Positions 43,573 to 52,255 of a stretch of DNA of 64,000 bases are shown one piece after another. Position 1 is the stretch's first letter. Every line of letters starts with the position of its first letter. Origin of the DNA: Desulfovibrionaceae bacterium. Its GTDB lineage: Bacteria > Desulfobacterota > Desulfovibrionia > Desulfovibrionales > Desulfovibrionaceae. Position numbers and translations under genes: made by a program. Under the pieces are notes generated by a model. It did no database searches, was not told where the DNA came from, and was given only the letters and a program-made list of their open reading frames with translations. The DNA lies in assembly GCA_028689675.1 (NCBI GenBank), contig JAQVCS010000008.1, positions 62,001-126,000 on the forward strand, in the 5' to 3' direction.

Positions 43573-45384
43573 ATGATAATCAAAGTTTCAAACTATATAT
43601 CTAAATATTTGGCAGAATATGGTATTACCCATATCTTCACTGTCACCGGCGGGGGAGCTATGCATCTCAATGATGCATTCGGCCATCAAAAGGGAATAAA
43701 ATGTATTTATAATCATCACGAGCAGGCTTGTGCTATCGCCGGAGAAAGCTATGCGCGTATCAATAACCGCATAGCCGCTGTCTGTGTGACCACAGGTCCC
43801 GGTGCTACCAATGCTCTAACAGGAGTCGTAGGCGGATACCTTGACTCTATTCCCATGTTGATTTTATCCGGTCAGGTTCGATATGACACCACAGCCCGCT
43901 GGTCAGGCTTAAATATCCGTGCCATGGGAGATCAGGAGTTTGATATCTGCAACAGTGTGAAATCAATGACTAAATATTGTGAAATGGTCATTGATCCATT
44001 AAAAATTAAATCCTGTCTTCAAAAGGCTTTGCATATCGCGCAGACAGGTCGCCCCGGTCCCTGTTGGTTAGATATTCCATTGAATGTACAGGGAAGTTTT
44101 GTGGAAACAGATGATCTTGAGGACTGGAACTGCACTTCATATGATGCCATGCTCCCTCCGCCCATTTCAAAAAATATCATTGAGACAGTGCTGGAAAAAA
44201 TACGTTCAGCGCAGCGTCCAATATTTTATGCCGGCAATGGTATCCGAATTGCCGACGCCCATAAATTTTTTATTTCTGTAGTAAAAAAATTGAATATTCC
44301 CGTCGTCACCGGCTGGAACAGTATTGATGCTATTTATGATGAGCATCCCTTATATACGGGCCGCGCCGGTATTATGGGTGACAGAGCTGGAAATTTTGCC
44401 GTCCAGAACAGTGACCTCATTTTTTCCGTTGGCAGTCGTTTGAGTATCAGACAGGTAGGTTATAATTATAAGACATGGGCACGGGAAGCCTTTGTCATTG
44501 CCAATGATATTGATGCCGAAGAACTGAAGAAACCCACGCTACATGTAGAACTGCCGATTTGGGCTGATGCTAAAGATCTTCTTGAAAAGCTGGACAGATT
44601 CCTACCCCAGGAAAAATTGTTCAAGGGGGAAGACTGGCTGAACTGTTGCCACGGATGGAAGGAAAAATATCCAGTAGTTCAGAAGAAACATTTTGAACAG
44701 AAAGAATTAGTCAATATTTATGCATTCATCTCGGTACTGAGTCATCGGTTAAAAGAGGGGCAAATCACAGTCGTAGGGAATGGTTCTGCCTGTGTGGTGG
44801 GCAGTCATGGTTATGTCATAAAAAAAGATTCCCGATTTATCGTTAATTCTGCTATCGCCTCCATGGGCTACGATCTGCCCGCCGCCATTGGAGCCTGTGT
44901 AGCTACGTCATCCCAAGACATTATCAATGTAACGGGTGACGGCAGTATTCAGATGAATATTCAGGAGTTGCAGACTATTATTACAAATCATCTGCCTATC
45001 AAAATATTTATTATCAATAATAATGGTTATCATTCTATACGTCAAACACAAAATAATTTTTTTGGGAAGCCACTTGTAGGCATCGGCCCTGAAAGCGGGG
45101 ATCTCGGGTTCCCCGATATGGCCAAGCTCGCTCCGGCCTATGGCTATCCATTCTTCCGCATCAGCAGCAATAAGGAACTGGATAAAATAGATCAGGTGCT
45201 TGCTACGCCCGGGCCTGTTATCTGTGAAATATTAGTTGATAGTGAACAAAAATTTGAGCCTAAAGCCGCCACTCGACGGCTAGAAGATGGAACGCTGGTG
45301 TCGGCGCCCCTTGAGGATCTCGCACCGTTTCTTGATAGAAAAGAATTGGCGGAAAATCTGTTTATTCCATCTGTGGAAAAATAA
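43573..45384 (+). CDS. Thiamine-diphosphate-dependent carboligase, acetolactate-synthase-like
   Basis: This 603-residue protein has the three ThDP-enzyme domains. The catalytic Glu50 is in YNHHEQACAIAGESYAR. The central domain spans about 200-340, and the ThDP/Mg motif is TGDGSIQMN...FIINNNGYHS. The middle domain keeps the FAD-region pattern of acetolactate synthases, so FAD may be bound. Residue 70-80 TTGPGATNALTG is typical. Yersinia YerE, a relative, transfers a two-carbon unit from pyruvate to the 4-keto group of CDP-3,6-dideoxyhexose to make yersiniose. The position right after rfbFGH and an SDR supports a similar branch-forming reaction. Ordinary branched-chain amino-acid synthesis is unlikely here because no small subunit or ilv gene is near. 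Confidence 0.85.
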   Translation: MIIKVSNYISKYLAEYGITHIFTVTGGGAMHLNDAFGHQKGIKCIYNHHEQACAIAGESYARINNRIAAVCVTTGPGATNALTGVVGGYLDSIPMLILSGQVRYDTTARWSGLNIRAMGDQEFDICNSVKSMTKYCEMVIDPLKIKSCLQKALHIAQTGRPGPCWLDIPLNVQGSFVETDDLEDWNCTSYDAMLPPPISKNIIETVLEKIRSAQRPIFYAGNGIRIADAHKFFISVVKKLNIPVVTGWNSIDAIYDEHPLYTGRAGIMGDRAGNFAVQNSDLIFSVGSRLSIRQVGYNYKTWAREAFVIANDIDAEELKKPTLHVELPIWADAKDLLEKLDRFLPQEKLFKGEDWLNCCHGWKEKYPVVQKKHFEQKELVNIYAFISVLSHRLKEGQITVVGNGSACVVGSHGYVIKKDSRFIVNSAIASMGYDLPAAIGACVATSSQDIINVTGDGSIQMNIQELQTIITNHLPIKIFIINNNGYHSIRQTQNNFFGKPLVGIGPESGDLGFPDMAKLAPAYGYPFFRISSNKELDKIDQVLATPGPVICEILVDSEQKFEPKAATRRLEDGTLVSAPLEDLAPFLDRKELAENLFIPSVEK

Positions 45385-45394
45385 GGAAAGAACT

Positions 45395-46987
45395 ATGGGT
45401 AATATTTATCTCCTTGACTGCACCCTACGCGATGGCGGTTATATTAATAACTGGGAATTTGGTTATGATGCCATCCGCAATATCGGGCGCAAAATAGCTA
45501 AGGCAGGAATTGAAGGATTTGAAGTCGGATTTATTAAAGGCGATATTTTTTCAAAAGATAAAACTATCTATCCTAATGTTTCCTGTGTTGAAGATATTAT
45601 TGCCCCTAAGGATCCTCGCTTGATGTATATCGGTATGGTAGACATGAATGCCCCCGTGCCGCTAGAACGTATAGGACATCGCAACCCACGTTCTTTGGAC
45701 GCCATCCGCGTTATCTTCAAAAAAAATAAACTTGAAGAGGGTTATATTTATTGTGATAAAATTAAAAGGCTGGGTTATATAGTCTTTGCTCAACTTGTAG
45801 GGACAGATAATTACAGTGATGGCGAATTCATCAATGCGGTCAAGATGTTTAATAAACTTGAACCTGATGTCCTTTCTATTGTTGATACATTCGGTGCCAT
45901 TCGTTTAAAACAATTTCTACGCCTTGTTTACATAGCTGACAATAATCTAAAACCAACGATTGGCCTTGGTTATCATTCTCATAACAATCTCCAGCAGGCA
46001 TTTAGTAATGCACAAAGTATGGTTGAGCTAAATCTCTCTCGAGATATCTATATTGATGCCTGCGTCTTTGGTATGGGACGGGGAGCTGGCAATCTGAATC
46101 TGGAACTTTTTGCTGAGTATCTAAATCATACTGAAAAGAAAGATTACCAGATAGAACCTATGCTTGAAATTGCTGATGAATATCTAAATGATATTCATAA
46201 GCAACACTTCTGGGGGTATTCATTGCCCTACTATCTATCAGCCTGTAATAATTGTCATCCGAATTATGCATTATATTTTTCTGAAAAACAGACCCTAACG
46301 GCAAAGTCTTTAAATGAGATAATGCAAGGGATGACACCGGCTCACCGCCAATCGTACGATAAGGAAATTGCGGAAAAATACTATCGACAATACATGGAAA
46401 ACTATATCAACGATATAGAGGCAATCCGCACACTGTCCAGTGAATTTTCTGACAGAACGGTACTGCTGCTTGCACCGGGTTCCAGCATTTATGAATATGC
46501 TGACAATATTATGAAATTCATTAGTCTCCATGATGCGGTAGTTATTTCTTTGAACTTTTTCTGTGAAAATTTTCCTATCACTTACATTTTTAGTAGTAAT
46601 ATGCGCAGATATGTACATCTTCAGGAAAAAGTACAGGTACGAAAAATTATTACTTCAAATATCAAGGACGCAGTTTGCTACGATTATATGATCAATTTCT
46701 CAAGTTATTGCTCAATCTATCCTGAAATTATCGATAATTCTGCTATAATGGCTCTCAATATGCTCAATGCTTCAGGTGTTTCTCATATATATGTTGCTGG
46801 CCTTGACGGGTATACATCACAGTGTACGGGGAATTACTGCAATAAATCTCTCGATTTTAATTTTTCAGATATTTTTGCTCAACGTAATTCTTGTATATCC
46901 CAAGCGCTTAATGAAATTAAAAAAAGACTTGGTATAACCTTCCTCACTCCGACTATATACAACATTGAGGATGTGCCAAATGAGTGA
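45395..46987 (+). CDS. DRE-TIM (HMGL/4-hydroxy-2-oxovalerate-type) aldolase fused to a C-terminal domain
   Basis: This 530-residue protein has N-terminal residues 1-280 forming a DRE-TIM metallolyase. The start is YLLDCTLRDGGYINNW with catalytic Arg12 and metal-binding Asp13, and GYHSHNNLQQAFSNAQ supplies metal ligands His194 and His196. MGRGAGNLNLELFAEYL matches the DmpG-type tail. These enzymes add or cleave pyruvate. Residues about 340-530 form a second Rossmann-like domain (VLLLAPGSSIYEYADNIMKF, later SGVSHIYVAGLDGY), resembling DUF115/MAF-type glycan-associated domains. AAGGAAAG precedes ATG 45395, and the end overlaps the kinase gene by 8 bases. No acetaldehyde dehydrogenase partner is encoded, so catabolic use is unlikely. 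Confidence 0.82.
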   Translation: MGNIYLLDCTLRDGGYINNWEFGYDAIRNIGRKIAKAGIEGFEVGFIKGDIFSKDKTIYPNVSCVEDIIAPKDPRLMYIGMVDMNAPVPLERIGHRNPRSLDAIRVIFKKNKLEEGYIYCDKIKRLGYIVFAQLVGTDNYSDGEFINAVKMFNKLEPDVLSIVDTFGAIRLKQFLRLVYIADNNLKPTIGLGYHSHNNLQQAFSNAQSMVELNLSRDIYIDACVFGMGRGAGNLNLELFAEYLNHTEKKDYQIEPMLEIADEYLNDIHKQHFWGYSLPYYLSACNNCHPNYALYFSEKQTLTAKSLNEIMQGMTPAHRQSYDKEIAEKYYRQYMENYINDIEAIRTLSSEFSDRTVLLLAPGSSIYEYADNIMKFISLHDAVVISLNFFCENFPITYIFSSNMRRYVHLQEKVQVRKIITSNIKDAVCYDYMINFSSYCSIYPEIIDNSAIMALNMLNASGVSHIYVAGLDGYTSQCTGNYCNKSLDFNFSDIFAQRNSCISQALNEIKKRLGITFLTPTIYNIEDVPNE

Positions 46988-48002
46988 TATTATTACATTT
47001 GGCGAAATTATGCTGCGCTTGTCGCCGCCAAACTATCAGCGCGTTATTCAAGCTAGTTCCTTTAATGCTACTTACGGTGGTGCTGAAGCCAATGTAGCAA
47101 CCTCTCTAGCACAATTTGGTCTTGAGACCGACTATGTAACGAAGTTACCAAAAAATTTTCTAGGGGATGCGGCATTTAATGAATTACGCCGCTATGGCGT
47201 AGGGGTGTCCTCTATAGTGCGAGGCGGGGGCCGTCTGGGGATTTATTTCGCCGAAAGAGGAGCGAGTCAGCGTGGTTCCACGGTGCTCTATGACCGCTAC
47301 GGATCCGCGTTTCAGCAAAGCGCGGCGGAAACCTGGAACTGGGAAAAAATATTCGCTGGAGCCCGCTGGTTTCATTTCACCGGCATCACTCCGGCCCTCG
47401 GCAAAAATGTAGCACAGGCTTGTCTAGATGCTTGCACGACAGCCCGCAAAATGGGCTTGACCGTTAGTTGTGATCTTAATTTTCGTAGCAAATTATGGAG
47501 CCAAGAACAGGCCCGACAGACCATGACAGAACTTTGTCATTATGTGGACGTTTGTATTGCCAATGAGGAAGACGCCTATAGTGTTTTCGGTATACAAACA
47601 GATCAGAAGGCCCTGCTTTCCGGAAAATTGGATTTAGATGCTTATAAGCAAACGGCAAAAAAACTTCATGAGCGTTTTGGATTCCACAAGGTGGCCATTA
47701 CTCTGCGCCGTTCTTTTTCCGCCAGTGACAATAACTGGTCAGCATTGCTTCTTGATGAAGAAGGCCTTTATCACAGTAGGGAGTACTCTATACATATTGT
47801 TGATCGCATTGGCGGTGGTGATGCCTTCGGCGCCGGTTTACTCTATGGTCTGCTGAAGGGGATGCATGGGCGGGATGCGCTTGAATTTGGTGTAGCCGCA
47901 GGCTGTTTGAAACAAACTATCGATGGAGATTTTAACCTGTCGACAGTGGCAGAAATACAAAAACTTGCCCATGGGGATGCTTCCGGCAGAGTACAGAGGT
48001 AA
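46980..48002 (+). CDS. PfkB-family sugar kinase, 2-keto-3-deoxygluconate-kinase-like
   Basis: This 340-residue ribokinase-fold kinase has the substrate lid region FGEIMLRLSPP and YGGAEANVATSLAQFG. The catalytic anion-hole motif DRIGGGDAFGAGLLYGLLKG contains the base Asp. The nearest named family is KdgK, which phosphorylates 2-keto-3-deoxy acids. In this cluster a 2-keto-3-deoxy product would be the expected outcome of a pyruvate aldolase, encoded by the overlapping upstream gene, so the kinase may act on that product. GAGG lies 9 bases before the ATG at 46980. Composition is closer to core genes than the flanking transferases. Confidence 0.85.
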   Translation: MSDIITFGEIMLRLSPPNYQRVIQASSFNATYGGAEANVATSLAQFGLETDYVTKLPKNFLGDAAFNELRRYGVGVSSIVRGGGRLGIYFAERGASQRGSTVLYDRYGSAFQQSAAETWNWEKIFAGARWFHFTGITPALGKNVAQACLDACTTARKMGLTVSCDLNFRSKLWSQEQARQTMTELCHYVDVCIANEEDAYSVFGIQTDQKALLSGKLDLDAYKQTAKKLHERFGFHKVAITLRRSFSASDNNWSALLLDEEGLYHSREYSIHIVDRIGGGDAFGAGLLYGLLKGMHGRDALEFGVAAGCLKQTIDGDFNLSTVAEIQKLAHGDASGRVQR

Positions 48003-48035
48003 GCAAAGTATATTATAAAAAATATTGGATATATT

Positions 48036-49022
48036 ATGAACTTAAAAGACACATTAGAAATATTCATTATTACATACAATAGAAAACCGTATTTACAAAA
48101 AACGTTCGATCAGATATTTTCTGAAAATTCACCAATAAAAGATTTAAAAATAACAATTCTAGATAATAAATCTACAGATGGAACATCTGAGCTAATAGAA
48201 GAATATATAAAAATATTTCATAATATTAGACACATAGTTCATAGTTATAATATTGGTGGCAATGCAAATATAGCAAGAGCATTTGAAACAGCTTCCTCAA
48301 AATTTGTTTGGATTATATGTGATGATGATGAATATGATTTCTCCTATTGGAATGAAGTCCAAAATGCTATAGATGAAGAAAAAAATCTCATCGTTGTAGC
48401 AAATTATCTTAAACCGAAAGAATCAAAAGTTAATTTAATTAAACAATTAACTTTTGTACCTGCGGGAATATACAAAGTCAGCAATTTTAATTCCACCATG
48501 ATGATTAACATGCACTATTGTATTTCGAGTATGTTTCCACAAATGGCGATTTTTGCTGATATTATCAATAAACAAAAAGAAATATACATTTGTCAGCATT
48601 GGTGTGTACGCATGAAGGTCAATGAAGATGCTGCATATACGCGCGGAGTAACAGGATTTCCTCACCCCTATATGAAAGATTGTTTTTGGCATTCAGGCTT
48701 TGCTACTGCCATTCAGCTATTTGAAAATAAGAACTTACGCAAAGAACTTATGGATAATATAGACCTTGATGGTCAAAAAGGTTTTCGGTGCATGGTGAAA
48801 TTAGCCTCCATTTCATATGAACAATATAATAATCGAATAAGAAATCTCTTTGATTTATTTTCTGCCTGCTCCGCACAACAAAAAATATCTCTTATACTCG
48901 CCATATTATATTATTATATATTACTTATACATATATGTAAGATAAAAATATTTCTTAAAAAACAATTAAAAAAATCTCCTTTTCTTTTTGATCTTGCAAA
49001 AAGATTTTTAGGAAAAAAATAA
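48036..49022 (+). CDS. GT2-family glycosyltransferase
   Basis: This 328-residue GT-A enzyme has its nucleotide-binding start at LEIFIITYNRKPYLQKT, ITILDNKSTDGTSE, and the metal site WIICDDDEYD (D-x-D type). A hydrophobic C-terminal stretch (ISLILAILYYYILLIHICK) followed by a Lys-rich tail suggests membrane association. The gene is very AT-rich, like the GT8 gene. It lies 33 bases after the kinase gene and is the last gene of the glycan cluster before the IS5-like element. Confidence 0.82.
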   Translation: MNLKDTLEIFIITYNRKPYLQKTFDQIFSENSPIKDLKITILDNKSTDGTSELIEEYIKIFHNIRHIVHSYNIGGNANIARAFETASSKFVWIICDDDEYDFSYWNEVQNAIDEEKNLIVVANYLKPKESKVNLIKQLTFVPAGIYKVSNFNSTMMINMHYCISSMFPQMAIFADIINKQKEIYICQHWCVRMKVNEDAAYTRGVTGFPHPYMKDCFWHSGFATAIQLFENKNLRKELMDNIDLDGQKGFRCMVKLASISYEQYNNRIRNLFDLFSACSAQQKISLILAILYYYILLIHICKIKIFLKKQLKKSPFLFDLAKRFLGKK

Positions 49023-49047
49023 CACCTTTATATTTTCTACTTTTCTT

Positions 49048-49889
49048 AGATAGTGTCGTCAATTAATTTTAGCCCAAATAGCAATACATCTGATCTGCAC
49101 TGCGGCAATGAATGATGAGGTGTTTTTGACATATCTTGTAGCAATGCCACGCCAGCGTTTCAGTTCTAAAAATGCGTTTTCTACCAAATGGCGATAACGA
49201 TATAAATATTTATCGTAATCTCGCGGATCTGTACGATTTTTGCGCGGAGGGATGACTGGCGTTACGCCATTTTCCATAAGGGCATTCGCAAATTCATCGC
49301 TGTCATACCCCTTGTCGGCCAAGAGATTTTCAGCTTTTATTCCTTTAACAAGCCTGCATGCTTGAGAGCAATCAGCAACGGTACCTGATGTAATAAACAT
49401 TCTGACCGGCATACCATGCGCATCCACGGCCAAATGTATCTTGGTGTTGAGCTCCCTTTTGTGCGTCCCATGGTCTGGTTACCGCCGCGTGCGCCTGCTG
49501 CATGAGGATGCACCTTGATGTGACTTGCATCTATCATCAGCCACTCAAAATCAGGGTCGACGACAAGAATTTCGAGCAACTTTTCCCAATTTCCCTTGTC
49601 GCGCCATCGGCAAAAACGACGATGGGTATTTTTCCAGTCCCCGTAGTCGGGAGGAAGGTCTCTCCATGGGGCTCCTGTACGCAAAATTCAAAAAACAGCG
49701 TTAATAAACAGTCGATTGTCACGAGCGGTAACCCCTCTGACACCTTGCCGCCCCGGAAGGTGCGGCTCCAAAAGTTCCCAAATTCTGTCAGATATGTCGT
49801 GCGATGATATGTTGCAGTCATATTTTCCTCATTTTCGAGGAAGATAGCAGAAAATTTAACGAATGAAAATACAATTGACTACACTATCT
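49048..49889 (-). mobile_element. IS5-family insertion sequence (IS427-like), degraded
   Basis: The 842-base element has imperfect terminal inverted repeats: AGATAGTGTCGTCAATT at 49048 and, inverted, AGATAGTGTAGTCAATT ending at 49889 (one mismatch over 17). Left and right flanks show TT and AG, so no clear target duplication remains. The transposase ORF fills the element on the minus strand but is interrupted. It sits directly after the GT2 gene and marks the edge of the glycan cluster. Confidence 0.88.
49059..49821 (-). pseudogene. IS5-family transposase, interrupted by nonsense and frameshift
   Basis: Three minus-strand pieces reconstruct one DDE transposase of about 250 residues. The N-terminal part (DISDRIWELLEPHLPGRQG) has no start codon in frame and ends at a TGA where the family has Trp (FINAVF-stop-ILRTGAPW). 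The middle part contains RTGAPWRDLPPDYGDWK and DPDFEWLMIDASHIK (first catalytic Asp). The C-terminal part follows a frame change at an AAAAGGG tract and holds LLADKGYDSDEF (second Asp) and LVENAFLELKRWRGIATR (Glu). Frameshift at an A/G slippery tract is programmed in some IS427 members. The TGA and the missing start are not, so the copy is probably dead in cis. Confidence 0.88.
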
Positions 49890-49950
49890 AGGGAGATTTT
49901 ACACAAAAGGTAATGAGTAAAAAAATAATCAGTTTTTATATAATTAGGCT

Positions 49951-50101
49951 CAGCCCTCATTAAATTGTCTGCTGTGCAGCCAGTTTTTCAAAACTGGCTG
50001 TGTTGTCGACGTAGCGCGGCTACCCCTTCACGTCCTTTTCTTTAGGCGCCTCAGCTTGAGGAAAAAATCAGTTTTTCGCGGGTAGCATTTTAACGAGGGT
50101 A
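49951..50101. repeat. Dispersed structured repeat, copy B
   Basis: This is homologous to copy A at 25621-25790. Shared blocks in the same order are CAGCCCTCATTAAA, TCTGCTGT, a variable hairpin (here AGCCAGTTTT with AAAACTGGCT), GTTG, TCGACGTAGCGC, a CCTTTT block, and ATCAGTTTTT near the end. Copy B lies between the IS5-like element and an IS256 fragment, so the repeat occurs in both core and island DNA. Confidence 0.7.
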
Positions 50102-50141
50102 GAATCTAGGTGCTTCTGCTAGGATCTTTGAACAAGGAGGC

Positions 50142-50363
50142 ATGGAAACATTGACATATTACGATTTCCCAGCACGCCATTGGCGACAACTGCGCACCAA
50201 TAACGGACTGGAACGCCTGAACAGGGAAATACGCCGCCGCACCCGCGTTGTAGGCAATTTTCCCAATAGTCACTCAGCACTGATGCTTGTTGCCGCAAGG
50301 CTCAGACACATGGCCACGAGTGACTGGGGCCTACGGCATTACATGAATATGGAACCGGTGTAA
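50142..50363 (+). pseudogene. IS256-family transposase, C-terminal fragment
   Basis: The 73 codons encode the end of a Mutator/IS256 transposase: ALTYYDFP-like ETLTYYDFPARHWRQL, then TNNGLERLNREIRRRTRVVG and FPNSHSALMLVAARL. TNxLERxNxxIRRRTRVVG holds the last catalytic Glu region of this family. In-frame codons continue upstream to about 50110 without the rest of the gene, so roughly 80 percent is missing. The right end with the CTGTCCAGCATTTTTCGCAC-like terminal sequence follows at about 50392-50420. Confidence 0.85.
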
Positions 50364-50384
50364 CAGGAACCTGCCAGCACGGGG

Positions 50385-50501
50385 CTATAGGGAAAGTGCG
50401 AAAAATGCTGGACAGTACCCTGCCTTGATTTCAATGTCTTGTGTTTCTGCCTGTATATCATGTATTTTTGCAAGCAATTTTTTCACTTCTTCAGGTGTCA
50501 T
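50385..50501 (-). pseudogene. Start of an AlbA_2-like ATP-binding protein cut by the IS256 end
   Basis: Minus-strand codons from ATG 50501 read MTPEEVKKLLAKIHDIQ, AETQDIEIKA, and then run into the IS256 terminal sequence and stop after 38 residues. The ETQDIEIKA part resembles the E-x-x-x-IEFK motif that opens AlbA_2/helix-turn-helix ATP-binding proteins. A GGGGGAG-type ribosome site precedes the ATG. The rest of the gene is absent. The junction dates the truncation to the IS256 insertion or a later deletion. Confidence 0.5.
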
Positions 50502-50639
50502 TTTGTTTCTCCCCCATATTGCTGCTTGTTTTTACTATTTTTTTAATTTTTTTCAAGATTAAAATTATTTTTTTATTTTTTATTAATTTTTTAAAAAAAC
50601 ACAAATTATCAAAATATTAAGAGGAAAATTCAAAACTTT

Positions 50640-50990
50640 TCAAATTTCAAAAACGGTATCTGACGATACACCGTGAAGACAAGCACAAGAAACGCTATCT
50701 TTTTTTACTCTCTTCGCAGACAGGGAAAATAGGATTACCTTGTTGAAGTAAAATTTCCGCACGGGTGACTCCGCATTGGCAACCTGCTGGAAGTACAGGC
50801 TTATCACCTCCGCTGTGCACTTCATGGCATCGTCAACAAGATGGCTGTAGCGTTGTGTCATTTGTGGGCTGTCATGCGTCATGAGCTTTTGCAGGACGAA
50901 CATATCCACCTGCCCACTGCTGGCACGATGCAAAGGTATGCCGTAAGCTATGCAGGGAGCGAACGTCCTTCGGTAATCCAGCATTGCTCT
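50640..50990 (-). pseudogene. Frameshifted C-terminal piece of a second tyrosine integrase
   Basis: Two minus-strand frames together give GLPKDVRSLHSLRHTFAS (the HxLRH block) and, after a one-base shift, ASSGQVDMFVLQKLMTHDS and PQMTQRYSHLVDDAM with the catalytic Tyr. It is clearly related to the intact integrase at 32885-34072 but distinct in sequence. Everything N-terminal is gone. It adjoins the broken DUF4143 ATPase. It shows that another integrative element once ended or recombined here. Confidence 0.85.
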
Positions 50991-51008
50991 ACCTCATCCA
51001 ATCCATCA

Positions 51009-52204
51009 TTATATATAGTCAATGGGGGTAATGTAGACCTCTCTGTTCATGGGGATAAACTTATCTGCCATACAAATGACTGATCCTAGCCCGTATTTAT
51101 CCTTGCCTATCACAGAGAAGTTTTTAACCATTTTTTCTGTAGGTGTTCCTGTCTGCTTTATCTCCACTGGGTAGAGCTTCCCGTTTTGTTCAATAATCAG
51201 GTCTATTTCCTGCTGAAGAGCATTGCGGTAAAAATAGATATGTGGGCTTTGTCCATTATGGTAGTAGCTTTTGAGTATTTCGCTAACAACATAGGTTTCA
51301 AACAAAGCTCCGCTCATAGGAATACTCAAGGCTGCTTCACCAGAGCTTATGCCGCAAAGGTAACAGCATAAGCCAGTATCCATGAAATAGAACTTGGGGG
51401 TTTTTACTGCTCTCTGTCCTATATTATTGTAATATGGTTGTAGAATATAGATAAGCCCAGAAGTCTGGAGGATAGACATCCATGCTTTAATGGTCTTTGC
51501 AGTTTTTCCCACATCCCGTGCAATATCGTTGTAGTTAATAAGCTGCCCTGTTCTGCTGGCTATGACCTTTAAAAAGGTGATAAAGGCACTTTCATCAGAA
51601 ATATTCAAAATTTGCCGTACATCACGCTCTAGGTAGGTGCGGATATAGGAACTATAAAAAAGGTCTCTATCGGTAATACCGTCATGCACTTGGGGGTATG
51701 AACCCTGCACTATGGCATCAAAAATTTCCGTAATGGCACGCACAGGACGAGGTTCTGTGATAAAAGAAGGAAGATAGGGGGGGCGTGTTATATCTCTTTG
51801 TAATTCAGATATGGAAAAACCTTGCAAGTCCAGTATACCTACTCTTCCCGCTAAGCTTTCTGCTATATTCTGCATGAGTGAAAACTGCTGAGAACCCGAA
51901 AGCCATATAGACCCACGTTTTTCAGATTTATCCACCAGTAATTTTATATAAGGAAAGAGTTGCGGGGCGCGTTGTACCTCATCTATAAATACTGGGGGCT
52001 GATACATCTGGAAAAAGAGCTCTGGATCATTTTGAGCTAAAATGGCGGAGAAATATCATCGAGGCTAACGTAGGTGCGGTCTGATTCCATAATATGCTTG
52101 AGCAGAGTTGTCTTCCCTACCTGCCTAGGGCCTGTCACCATAAGAACCTTAAAAGACGCTGCACATTGTTTAGCTACTGCCGAGAGGGTACGTTCGTAGT
52201 ACAT
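51009..52204 (-). pseudogene. AAA_14/DUF4143 ATPase with one frameshift
   Basis: From ATG 52204 the frame gives MYYERTLSAVAKQCAASFKV and Walker A TGPRQVGKTTLLKH, then SLDDIS. A shift near 52045-52060 follows, where the original frame (AILAQNDPELFFQ) is recovered by changing one base. It continues to 51009 with Walker B FIDEVQRAP, SGSQQFSLM, and the DUF4143 part ending IDLIIEQNGKLYPVEIKQ. An intact member would have about 398 residues. These proteins are common, often mobile ATPases of uncertain function with an endonuclease-like EIK end. If the shift is real the product is split. A sequencing error cannot be excluded. Confidence 0.82.
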
Positions 52205-52255
52205 TACTGCCTCCGTATTTTTTAAAAGGATAGCAATTTTGTATTTTGAGGTCAA

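Noticed and set aside
43573-45384. Acetolactate synthase for branched-chain amino acids (ilvB)
   Set aside because: No small subunit, ilvC or ilvD is nearby, and the gene is embedded in a CDP-dideoxysugar cluster.
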